64,000 nucleotides of DNA from Bacillaceae bacterium IKA-2. GTDB lineage: Bacteria; Bacillota; Bacilli; Bacillales; Anaerobacillaceae. Position 1 is the stretch's first letter, and the number at the start of each line of letters is the position of its first letter. Location of the stretch: the NCBI GenBank assembly GCA_031761875.1, contig CP134492.1, forward strand, positions 3,348,001-3,412,000, written 5' to 3'. Position numbers and translations under genes: made by a program. Positions 55,001 through 64,000 of this stretch are shown piece after piece. Below the pieces are notes generated by a model. It was not told the origin of the DNA and searched no databases. It saw only the letters and a list, made by a program, of their open reading frames with translations.

Positions 55001-56110
55001 GTGAACCAAAACTATTTTCAAGTCTTTATGAGACTCCTTTTCGTTCTAATGGTTGTAGTCGTTATACTCGTTGGTGGGTATCTTACTTTTAAATACGCAT
55101 TACCCTTTATAATTGCGATAACAATTGCCTATCTCATTAATCCGATTGTTAACATCTTCCAAGAAAAAGGAAGGCTCCCTAGATGGCTTTGTGTATCTAC
55201 TGTATTAATTCTGTTTATAGGCGTAGTAATCGGTTCTATCACGATATTAATCACAGAGATTATTATGGGGACCAATTATTTATCTCAATCAGTTCCATTT
55301 CATATTCAATCGTTAGTGTATGAGTTAAAGGAACTATTTTTTGAGAAGGTTATTCCAATATATAATCAAATATCAGCATTATTTTATTCACTTGAAATCG
55401 ACCATCAAGATACCATATTAGCCTATTTAGAAACGATTGCCATTCATATTACCGCTAGTGTAAGTACAACTATACAAGTGATCTTAAATGGCGTATCTGA
55501 ATTTTTATTAGGGTTACCGAATTTAGCTACAGTAATTATTATTTCTTTATTAGCAACTTTCTTTATTAGTAAAGATTGGTATAGGTTTGTTTTATTACTT
55601 CGACGCTGGTCACCTACAGGCCTTGTCGAAAAAACTAAGCATGTCATGAAAGGCTTAAAAAAAGCTTTTGCTGGTTATTTATTTGCTCAATTTACTCTTA
55701 TATCGATCACTTGTTGTATTGTATTGGTTGGTCTATTAATTTTAGGTGTCGACTATCCTGTTACTGTTGCTTTTATCATTGCCATCGTTGATTTACTACC
55801 TTATTTGGGAACCGGGCTAATTTTTTTACCCTGGATTTTTTATAGTTTTTTTGCCAATCAATTGTCACTAACAATCGGGTTATCGATTTTATACGGGATC
55901 GTTGTTATTCAAAGACAGATAATGGAGCCAAAGATATTATCCTCGAATATAGGCGTTGATCCCTTAGCAACATTACTATCATTATTTGTTGGCTACAAAA
56001 TTTTCGGTTTTTTGGGGTTGATTATTGGACCCGTTATCCTCGTATTCACCCAAACTCTCCATAACGCCAACGTGTTTCGTGATTTAAAAAATTATATAAT
56101 GGGCAGTTAG
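55001..56110 (+). CDS. ytvI: AI-2E family transporter YtvI
   Basis: 369 residues, about eight transmembrane helices in the TqsA/PerM arrangement (LPFIIAITIAYLINPIVNIFQ, GLKKAFAGYLFAQFTLI, LLPYLGTGLIFLPWI, LATLLSLFVGYKIFGFLGLIIGPV). Sporulation integral membrane protein YtvI of B. subtilis lies in the same place. Start GTG with AAGGGAG upstream. The only + strand gene between 28 and 64 kb. Confidence 0.92.
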   Translation: MNQNYFQVFMRLLFVLMVVVVILVGGYLTFKYALPFIIAITIAYLINPIVNIFQEKGRLPRWLCVSTVLILFIGVVIGSITILITEIIMGTNYLSQSVPFHIQSLVYELKELFFEKVIPIYNQISALFYSLEIDHQDTILAYLETIAIHITASVSTTIQVILNGVSEFLLGLPNLATVIIISLLATFFISKDWYRFVLLLRRWSPTGLVEKTKHVMKGLKKAFAGYLFAQFTLISITCCIVLVGLLILGVDYPVTVAFIIAIVDLLPYLGTGLIFLPWIFYSFFANQLSLTIGLSILYGIVVIQRQIMEPKILSSNIGVDPLATLLSLFVGYKIFGFLGLIIGPVILVFTQTLHNANVFRDLKNYIMGS

Positions 56111-56222
56111 GTATTGGTTGGTTGGTCGTTCAAAGAATTTAAGGGCTCTGGTTTATCTTTTGACCTTGCTTTTCCTTTCCAACCTTAAACTCTTGCCCCT
56201 TTCCCTTACCAACCAAAAATAA
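56111..56222. repeat. TTGGTTGG ... CCAACC element after ytvI
   Basis: Begins within 7 bp of the ytvI stop with TTGGTTGGTTGG, passes CCTTTCCAACC and ends TTACCAACC, so outer parts are complementary. Read away from the gene it has the same polarity (GTTGG first, CCAAC later) as the elements after pheS, dnaI and mutM. Confidence 0.6.
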
Positions 56223-56265
56223 AATGTTAAGTTAACCACTTAGATGTGGCTAACTTAACATTTTT
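56223..56265. terminator. Bidirectional terminator between ytvI and fxsA
   Basis: AATGTTAAGTTA pairs with TAACTTAACATT with an inner CCAC/GTGG stem, followed by TTTTTG on + and ATTTTATTTTT on -. Confidence 0.85.
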
Positions 56266-56271
56266 GTCGTA

Positions 56272-56667
56272 TCATCTTCTATTAATAAACAGAATAGAAC
56301 CGCCTTTGATCATCCGTTCAAAGATTTTTTGAAAAAATGCTTTTGCGATAGTTCTTGTAGTTGGTATTAATAGGAAAAATCCAATAGCGTCAGTTATAAA
56401 ACCTGGCGTTAGTAAAACTACTCCCCCGATTAATATACATATTCCATCAATAATAACCCCACTTGGTATTTGTCCCTGTTGCAATTGAAGTTGCGCTAAG
56501 CGGATAGTTTGTAAACCTTCCTTTTTAGCTAACCACGCCCCTAGTACACCCGTTAGGACTACTAAAATGATCGTCCAAGTGATACCGATCATACTCCCTG
56601 AAAGAACGAGAATATAAATCTCTAGCGCCGGAACAATTATAAGTAATAGAATTAATATTCTTAACAT
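56272..56667 (-). CDS. fxsA: FxsA family membrane protein
   Basis: 131 residues, four hydrophobic segments, with the family pattern VPALEIYILVLSGSMIGITW, TGVLGAWLAKKEGLQTIRL and LLTPGFITDAIGFFLLIP. E. coli FxsA affects exclusion of phage T7; the role in bacilli is unknown. Downstream of pyk as in B. subtilis (ytzA/fxsA). Confidence 0.9.
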   Translation of the reverse strand: MLRILILLLIIVPALEIYILVLSGSMIGITWTIILVVLTGVLGAWLAKKEGLQTIRLAQLQLQQGQIPSGVIIDGICILIGGVVLLTPGFITDAIGFFLLIPTTRTIAKAFFQKIFERMIKGGSILFINRR

Positions 56668-56733
56668 AAAAAACTCCTTTAAATTAGGATGTTCTTAGAA
56701 ACGGATAATCACCGTCTCTTTCGGAAATTCAAT

Positions 56734-58488
56734 TTATAAAATACTTGCATGGCCCCTATAAATAATTCCACGAGTTGCATCAATTGTTATCTCTTCTCCA
56801 TCTTCAAAATGGTCCGTTGCTCGATGAACGCCGACAATTACTGGAACCCCTAAATTTAACCCTACTACTGCTGCATGGCTTGTCAAACCACCTTCTTCAG
56901 TAATAACAGCAGCGGCTTTTTCAAAGGCGGCGATCATATCTCTATCGGTACCCACCGTGATAAGGATTGCCCCTTCTTCCATTTTCGATAAAGCTTCGCT
57001 AGCATTTTTAGCAACAACAACTTTACCAGCTGCCGTCTTACGGCCAATTCCTTGTCCTCTTGCTACCACTTCACTGATTACATGCACTTTCATTAAATTG
57101 GTTGTACCAATTTCACCGACAGGTACTCCTGCTGTAATGACGATTAAATCTCCATGATCGATAAAATCTGTTTTTACTGCTTCTAGTACAGCACTTTCAA
57201 GCATTTCATCTGTTGAGCTTGCTTTTACACCAAGCTGTGAATGCACTCCCCAAACTAAAGATAGTTTACGGCAGACCTCCTCAGAGTGAGTAACCGCAAC
57301 GATCGCTGACTTAGGACGATATTTAGAAATCATCCTTGCTGTATGACCACTCTCAGTTGCTGTAACAATTGCAGTTGCATTTAAGTTTAGAGCGGTGTGA
57401 GCAACAGCTTGGCTAATAGTATCTGTTATTGTTCTTTCGCTTTCTCGTCCTTTTCTCTTCAGTAACTCCTCATAATTTAAAGCTGACTCAGTACGTTCGG
57501 CAATCTTATCCATGGTTTGAACAGCCTCTACCGGGTATTCACCAGCAGCTGTTTCACCTGAAAGCATGATCGCATCGGTACCATCAAAAATAGCATTGGC
57601 TACATCACTTGCTTCTGCTCTTGTCGGACGCGGATTTCGCTGCATCGAATCCAGCATTTGAGTCGCTGTAATAACTGGTTTCCCCATAGAATTACACTTT
57701 TTAATTAATTTTTTCTGAACTAATGGGACTTCTTCTGCCGGTATTTCAACACCGAGATCACCACGGGCTACCATTAAACCATCAGAAATTTCTAGAATTT
57801 CATCAATATTATCGACACCTTCTTGATTTTCAATTTTTGGAATGATGTGGATATGTTCCGCCCCTTTACTTTCAAGAAGTCCGCGAATTTCTAATACGTC
57901 AGAAGCACGGCGAACAAATGAAGCAGCAATAAAGTCAACACCTTGTTCAATTCCAAAACGAATATCACTTTCATCTTTTTCTGTGATTCCTGGAAGGTTG
58001 ATACTCACATTTGGGACATTGACACCCTTTTTATTTTTAATAGTCCCACTATTTAAGATTTTTGTTATTAATTCATTACTACCAACTTCGATTACTTCTA
58101 ACTCAATTAACCCGTCATCAAGTAAAATTTTAGACCCTACTTCGACATCGTTAATAAGACCTGAGTATGTCACCGAAAATTTTTGAGCAGTTCCTAAGAC
58201 TTCGTCCATAGAAATAATTACTTCTTGTCCAACTACTAACTCTGCTGTACCATCTGCAAAATTATTTGTGCGGATCTCAGGACCTTTAGTATCGAGTAAG
58301 ATTGCTATATACTTACCAGCACTTGCGGCTGCCTTTCGAATCGTTTTAATTCTAGCACCGTGCTCCTGATGGTCTCCATGGGAAAAATTTAAGCGAGCTA
58401 CATTCATACCTGCTTCAATTAATTGCGTTAACTTTTCTAAACTTTCACTTGCTGGCCCAATGGTACACACTATTTTTGTCTTTCTCAT
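56734..58488 (-). CDS. pyk: Pyruvate kinase
   Basis: 584 residues: barrel core ([52 protein letters not shown]), regulatory domain, and the extra C-terminal PEP-utiliser-like domain found in Bacillus ([21 protein letters not shown]). Converts PEP and ADP to pyruvate and ATP. Follows pfkA after 172 bp. Confidence 0.98.
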   Translation of the reverse strand: MRKTKIVCTIGPASESLEKLTQLIEAGMNVARLNFSHGDHQEHGARIKTIRKAAASAGKYIAILLDTKGPEIRTNNFADGTAELVVGQEVIISMDEVLGTAQKFSVTYSGLINDVEVGSKILLDDGLIELEVIEVGSNELITKILNSGTIKNKKGVNVPNVSINLPGITEKDESDIRFGIEQGVDFIAASFVRRASDVLEIRGLLESKGAEHIHIIPKIENQEGVDNIDEILEISDGLMVARGDLGVEIPAEEVPLVQKKLIKKCNSMGKPVITATQMLDSMQRNPRPTRAEASDVANAIFDGTDAIMLSGETAAGEYPVEAVQTMDKIAERTESALNYEELLKRKGRESERTITDTISQAVAHTALNLNATAIVTATESGHTARMISKYRPKSAIVAVTHSEEVCRKLSLVWGVHSQLGVKASSTDEMLESAVLEAVKTDFIDHGDLIVITAGVPVGEIGTTNLMKVHVISEVVARGQGIGRKTAAGKVVVAKNASEALSKMEEGAILITVGTDRDMIAAFEKAAAVITEEGGLTSHAAVVGLNLGVPVIVGVHRATDHFEDGEEITIDATRGIIYRGHASIL

Positions 58489-58540
58489 TATGATAAAGCC
58501 TCCTACTCTATATAAAACCTCAAATATTATTGCTTTTCGC

Positions 58541-58592
58541 TAATTATTACATACTTTATGATTGTGATTTTCGATAAAGTATGTAATAATTA
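58541..58592. other. 19-bp perfect inverted repeat between pfkA and pyk
   Basis: TAATTATTACATACTTTAT and its exact complement, separated by 14 bases. No T tract follows on the minus strand, so it is not an ordinary terminator. It lies 53 bp before the pyk start and 69 bp after pfkA. Confidence 0.75.
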
Positions 58593-58660
58593 ACTCATTA
58601 AAACCTATAAATAGGATTTAAAATTAACTTTTAAATAAAATAATAAAATTTACGTAAAAT

Positions 58661-60004
<1,344 letters not shown>

Positions 60005-60982
60005 TTATTTAAAAGTAATGGTTTCGCTTTCAACACCATACTCCCCTATTTTTTTAAATTTATTATAACGATGATCAATTAGTTCTTTTTCTGAATAACC
60101 TGCTAACTCGTCCAATGATTTTGTAATTACTTTTTCAATCTCTTTTGCCTGCTCCACTACACCATGATGAGCTCCACCTCTTACTTCAGGAACAATCTCA
60201 TCAATCACATTAAATTCTTTTAAATCAGGCGCAGTAATTCGCATAGTTTCAGCAGCACGTTTAGCAAGACTAGCATCTTTCCATAAAAGAGCAGCAGCTC
60301 CTTCAGGAGAAATAACAGAATATGTAGAGTTTTCGAGCATATGAATGTGATTTCCAACACCTAGAGCTAATGCTCCTCCGCTACCACCTTCACCAATGAC
60401 AATACAAATAATTGGAACAGAAAGTCCTGCCATTTCTAGTAAATTTCTAGCAATCGCTTCACTTTGGCCTCGTTCTTCAGCAGCCTTTCCAGGATAAGCA
60501 CCTTTCGTATCAATAAAGCAGATAACTGGTCGCTTAAACTTTTCTGCCTGCTTCATTAATCTTAACGCTTTTCTGTATCCCTCAGGATGAGGCATTCCAA
60601 AGTTACGGTGTAGATTTTCTTTCGTGTCTTTACCACGCTGATGACCAATGACCGTAACTGGTTTCCCATGAAACTTAGCAATACCCGCAACGATTGCTGC
60701 ATCATCGCCGTATAATCGATCTCCGTGTAGCTCAATAAAATTAGTAAATATATGTTCGATATAATCAAGTGTTGTTGGTCTTTCGCTATGGCGAGCAATT
60801 TGAACTCTGTCCCACGGTTTCAAATTCCCGTAAATTTCATTTTCGAGCTGTTCTAATCGCTCTTCAAGCTTAATAATTTCATCTGTAAGATCGAGGTCTT
60901 TATCTTCAGTAAACTTTTTCAATTCCTCAATTTTTGTTTTTAGTACCGTTACCGGTTTCTCAAAAGATAGCTCACTAGCCAT
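60005..60982 (-). CDS. accA: Acetyl-CoA carboxylase carboxyltransferase subunit alpha
   Basis: 325 residues from ATG 60982 ([11 protein letters not shown]), with GGAGGTG six bases upstream. Carboxyl-transfer site motifs [48 protein letters not shown] and [14 protein letters not shown]. Forms the alpha2beta2 carboxyltransferase with AccD. Starts 17 bp after accD. Confidence 0.97.
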   Translation of the reverse strand: MASELSFEKPVTVLKTKIEELKKFTEDKDLDLTDEIIKLEERLEQLENEIYGNLKPWDRVQIARHSERPTTLDYIEHIFTNFIELHGDRLYGDDAAIVAGIAKFHGKPVTVIGHQRGKDTKENLHRNFGMPHPEGYRKALRLMKQAEKFKRPVICFIDTKGAYPGKAAEERGQSEAIARNLLEMAGLSVPIICIVIGEGGSGGALALGVGNHIHMLENSTYSVISPEGAAALLWKDASLAKRAAETMRITAPDLKEFNVIDEIVPEVRGGAHHGVVEQAKEIEKVITKSLDELAGYSEKELIDHRYNKFKKIGEYGVESETITFK

Positions 60983-60999
60983 AATCAACACCTCCTTTT

Positions 61000-61860
61000 T
61001 TATGGTTGGGTTATAGTATCGCGGTGGATGTCAATAATCGCGGTTAACATTTCTTTCATCTCTAAACGAGATACAACCTTATCCAATTGTCCATGTTTTA
61101 ATAAAAACTCCGCTGTTTGGAAATCATCCGGAAGTTCTTGACGAATTGTTTGTTCAATAATTCTTCTTCCAGCAAAACCTATTAATGCACCTGGTTCAGC
61201 AAAATTATAGTCACCAAGAGAAGCAAAACTAGCAGAAACCCCTCCTGTGGTTGGATTAGTCATAATTGAAATAAATAATCCGCCTTCATTACTTAGCTTA
61301 TTTAACGCTGCACTTGTCTTTGCCATTTGCATTAAACTTAAAACACCCTCTTGCATTCTAGCACCACCTGATGCTGAAAATAGGATAAATGGGGCCTTAA
61401 GCTCAATCGATTTTTCAATCGCTCTAGTTATTTTTTCACCGACTACAGAACCCATACTTCCCATTCGAAAACGCGCGTCCATAACGGCAATAACAGCTGT
61501 TAAATTACCGATTTCCCCTTGCCCAGTAACTATTGCTTCGTTTAAACCTGTCTTTTTTCGATCTGCATTTGTTTTCTCAGCATATGAAGGGAAACCTAAG
61601 GGGTCTTTTGAAATCATCTCTTGATCATATTCAATAAATGTTCCTTCTACAACTAAGCTATCAATTCTATCATGGGCTGTCATCCTGTGGTGATAGCAGC
61701 AAAGATCACATACATATAGGTTTTTCTTAAGTTCCTTCGTATACATGATCGTTTTGCATTTTGGACATTTCGTCATCAAACCTTCTGGAATATCAAATTT
61801 CGCTTGATCTGACGGCATTGTTGCATACTTTTTTTTCTTAGAAAATAAATCCCTTAGCAC
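61000..61860 (-). CDS. accD: Acetyl-CoA carboxylase carboxyltransferase subunit beta
   Basis: 286 residues. N-terminal zinc ribbon with C32, C35, C51, C54; CoA-binding crotonase-fold core with [29 protein letters not shown] and [14 protein letters not shown]. Start GTG 61860 with GAGGTG upstream. Operon with accA. Confidence 0.97.
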   Translation of the reverse strand: MLRDLFSKKKKYATMPSDQAKFDIPEGLMTKCPKCKTIMYTKELKKNLYVCDLCCYHHRMTAHDRIDSLVVEGTFIEYDQEMISKDPLGFPSYAEKTNADRKKTGLNEAIVTGQGEIGNLTAVIAVMDARFRMGSMGSVVGEKITRAIEKSIELKAPFILFSASGGARMQEGVLSLMQMAKTSAALNKLSNEGGLFISIMTNPTTGGVSASFASLGDYNFAEPGALIGFAGRRIIEQTIRQELPDDFQTAEFLLKHGQLDKVVSRLEMKEMLTAIIDIHRDTITQP

Positions 61861-61995
61861 AATTACACCTCACTTGTGAATGCTCTCTTTTATCTGCTTG
61901 TCCTAAAATTTCTTTATTCAAAATATTCATAATCATACCATATAAAATTAAATTTTTTCAAGGTAAACTTTCCAACGAATTCTTGCAAATTCGTT

Positions 61996-62661
61996 TTAAA
62001 AACGACTGTTTTCGAGATGGTTTTTCAAAGCGAAAATGGCTGCTTCCTCATTTCGATGTTTAAGTGCAAGAAAAATTTGTTCATGTTCTTTAATGGATTC
62101 TTCCGGTCGCCCTTCCCTAGACAAGGATTCCCGTAACGCTACCTTGCTATACTCCACAAGAGAAATCCAAATATGAAGTAATAATTGATTTCGACCAGCT
62201 TCTACAATTGTCTTGTGAAATAAATAGTCCTCTTCCACTGGAAAAGCTCCTTTTTCCCAGCTTTTTTTTGACTCTTGAATGAGTTCTTCAATATTTTCTA
62301 ATTGCTCATCACTAATTCTCCCAGACGCGAGCCGTAATGCTTCAATTTCTACTATTTTTCTTGTTTCAGCTAAATCACTTCTTGCTTTTTTTTCTCTTAA
62401 AAAAAAGCTGGCTAATACTTCTACTAGTTTATGACCACCAATCGCTTTAATAAATGTCCCTTCGCCACGACGAGTTTCAATTAAGTCTAGTAGCTCCAGT
62501 GACCTTAGAGCTTCTCTCACAGAGGAACGACCAACGTTTAAACGACCTGAAAGCTCTCTTTCAGAGGGAAGCCTATCACCCATTTTCAAGTCATCTTCTT
62601 GTATAATGCGGTTTAACTCTCTAATTATCTCGATATAAACCTTATCATGTTGTGAAGACAT
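61996..62661 (-). CDS. GntR/FadR-family transcriptional regulator
   Basis: 221 residues from ATG 62661 (a GTG three codons earlier is possible). N-terminal winged helix LPSERELSGRLNVGRSSVREALRSLELL; C-terminal FCD helical domain with the metal-ligand pattern D...H...H (EEDYLFHKTIVEAG, SIKEHEQIFLALKHR, KNHLENS). FadR-type regulators bind acyl-CoA or carboxylates. Placed between the malic enzyme gene and accD on the same strand, so it may regulate either; not shown by the sequence. Confidence 0.88.
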   Translation of the reverse strand: MSSQHDKVYIEIIRELNRIIQEDDLKMGDRLPSERELSGRLNVGRSSVREALRSLELLDLIETRRGEGTFIKAIGGHKLVEVLASFFLREKKARSDLAETRKIVEIEALRLASGRISDEQLENIEELIQESKKSWEKGAFPVEEDYLFHKTIVEAGRNQLLLHIWISLVEYSKVALRESLSREGRPEESIKEHEQIFLALKHRNEEAAIFALKNHLENSRF

Positions 62662-62851
62662 GACACTCACAACCTTTTTCCTTTTAAATTACAAGAGTTC
62701 AGAGATTAGAGTTTCCTTTCATAGTACAGGTTGAAACTCGTCTCCAAACTCTTAATAATTATCAATGTTTTATTTGAATGAATTTCATTCATTTATGAAA
62801 ATGTAACTTTTAATTATGCTATTTGTAAGGTTTGCTTAGCGATTGATAATT

Positions 62852-64000
62852 TTATTTAATCGCTGCTAATCTCCTTGTCTTTTCTGCTATTTCTTCAGGG
62901 TCTACTTTTCTTCTGGCGACGCCAGTTTCCATTGCTGCAATTGCAACTGCTTTTGCTACCGCAGGCGCAACACGTGGATCAAATGGCCCAGGAATAACAT
63001 AATCAGCATGTAACTCTTCATCTGTAACTAAGCTAGCAATTGCATAAACTGCTGCAATTTTCATTTCTTCATTAATATTTGTTGCACGAACGTCTAGTGC
63101 ACCACGAAAAATCCCTGGAAAGGCCAGAACATTGTTCACTTGGTTTGGGAAATCCGATCGACCTGTTCCAACTACGCTTGCACCGGCTGCTTTTGCATCT
63201 TCAGGCATAATTTCAGGAACTGGGTTTGCCATTGGGAAGATGATTGGATCTGCATTCATAGTTAAAACCATTTCTTTCGTTAAGGCTCCCTCAGCTGAAA
63301 CTCCAACAAACACGTCAGTACCCTTAATAACATCCGCTAATGAACCTTGGATTTTATCGCGGTTCGTGACTTTGGAAATTTCATCTTTGACTGGGTTCAT
63401 TCCTACAGTTCGACCTTCATAAATTGCACCCTTTGTATCACAAAGAATAACATCTTTCACACCCATACGTTGCATTAATTTAACACAAGCAATCCCGGCT
63501 GATCCAGCTCCATTAGCAACAACTTTCACTTCTGAAATAGATTTACCTGTTAGTTTTAATGCATTTATAAGACCAGCTGCCGTTACAATTGCTGTACCGT
63601 GTTGATCATCATGGAAAATCGGAATATTACATTCTTTCTTTAAGCGCTCTTCGATAACAAAGCAATTTGGTGCGGCAATATCTTCAAGGTTAACTCCGCC
63701 AAAATTCGGCTCAAGAAGTTTAACTGTTTCAATAATTTTTTCTACGTCAGTTGTTGCTAAACAAATTGGAAACGCATCTACCCCTGCAAACGACTTAAAT
63801 AACAGTGCTTTTCCTTCCATTACTGGGATGGCTGCTTCTGGTCCGATATTCCCTAATCCCAATACCGCCGTTCCATCAGATACGACTGCAACCATGTTTC
63901 CTTTCATTGTGTACTCATAAACATTATTTACATCTTCAAAAATTTCTTTACAAGGTTCTGCAACTCCTGGTGAATAGGCCAAACTTAGGTCTTTTGCATT
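62852..64000 (-). CDS. Malic enzyme, NAD(P)-dependent (partial, 5' end outside window)
   Basis: The frame is open to the window edge, giving 382 residues of a roughly 410-residue short bacterial malic enzyme (YtsJ type). Motifs: NAKDLSLAYSPGVAEPC, LGLGNIGPEAAIPVMEGKALLF, FHDDQHGTAIVTAAGLINAL (metal site), NGAGSAGIACVKLM (cofactor) and RSDFPNQVNNVLAFPGIFRGALD. Oxidatively decarboxylates malate to pyruvate. Its place upstream of accD matches ytsJ. The true start lies a few dozen codons beyond the window. Confidence 0.93.
   Translation of the reverse strand, partial: NAKDLSLAYSPGVAEPCKEIFEDVNNVYEYTMKGNMVAVVSDGTAVLGLGNIGPEAAIPVMEGKALLFKSFAGVDAFPICLATTDVEKIIETVKLLEPNFGGVNLEDIAAPNCFVIEERLKKECNIPIFHDDQHGTAIVTAAGLINALKLTGKSISEVKVVANGAGSAGIACVKLMQRMGVKDVILCDTKGAIYEGRTVGMNPVKDEISKVTNRDKIQGSLADVIKGTDVFVGVSAEGALTKEMVLTMNADPIIFPMANPVPEIMPEDAKAAGASVVGTGRSDFPNQVNNVLAFPGIFRGALDVRATNINEEMKIAAVYAIASLVTDEELHADYVIPGPFDPRVAPAVAKAVAIAAMETGVARRKVDPEEIAEKTRRLAAIK

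Overview
The window is a stretch of a low-G+C Firmicutes chromosome, almost certainly family Bacillaceae. The gene order mutS2-polX-cvpA-zapA / rnhC / pheT-pheS / rlmP (ysgA) / sspI / ysdC / ysdB / ysdA / rplT-rpmI-infC, then thrS-ytxC / dnaI-dnaB-nrdR / speD-gapB-coaE-ytaF-mutM-polA / phoR-phoP-mdh-icd-citZ / ytwI-ytvI-fxsA-pyk-pfkA-accA-accD / malic enzyme is close to that of Bacillus subtilis. A small acid-soluble spore protein (SspI), YtxC and YtaF indicate an endospore former. MqnC (futalosine menaquinone pathway) and multiheme c-type cytochromes point to an anaerobically respiring, perhaps alkaliphilic, bacillus; the genus is a guess.

Layout. 1-17.8 kb: DNA repair and division genes, phenylalanyl-tRNA synthetase with a T-box leader, a 23S rRNA methyltransferase, spore protein, M42 peptidase, dUTPase, a sigma-W-type gene, and the L20/L35/IF3 operon with its leader and an AUU start codon. 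17.8-28.6 kb: the accessory region. It holds a GGDEF-EAL c-di-GMP protein, a small secreted protein, a tetraheme NapC/NrfH-like membrane cytochrome with a hexaheme lipoprotein cytochrome, and a NarL-type response regulator. The partner histidine kinase gene is cut in two by a complete IS21-family element, and upstream of it lies a lipoprotein of the PhnD-type oxyanion-binding family. 28.6-36.6 kb: thrS with T-box, ytxC, mqnC, primosome genes, nrdR. 36.6-64 kb: central carbon metabolism (gapB, TCA genes, pyk, pfkA, malic enzyme), acetyl-CoA carboxylase, polyamine and CoA synthesis, PhoPR, HflKC, Pol I and MutM.

How the parts fit. The binding lipoprotein, kinase and regulator overlap or abut on the same strand and sit directly upstream of the cytochrome pair. 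This looks like a three-component sensor controlling a respiratory electron-transfer module. The IS21 insertion has a 5-bp target duplication; removing the element and one duplicate restores a 626-codon kinase exactly, so the insertion is probably recent and has disarmed the sensor.

Intergenic DNA is unusually rich in repeats. There is a 126-bp tandem hairpin repeat with a compensatory base-pair change, related structured modules elsewhere, at least two other dispersed families, and GTTGGAAA-type low-complexity hairpins that sit immediately after stop codons in four places with the same polarity. Coordinates of hairpins and sites were read by eye.
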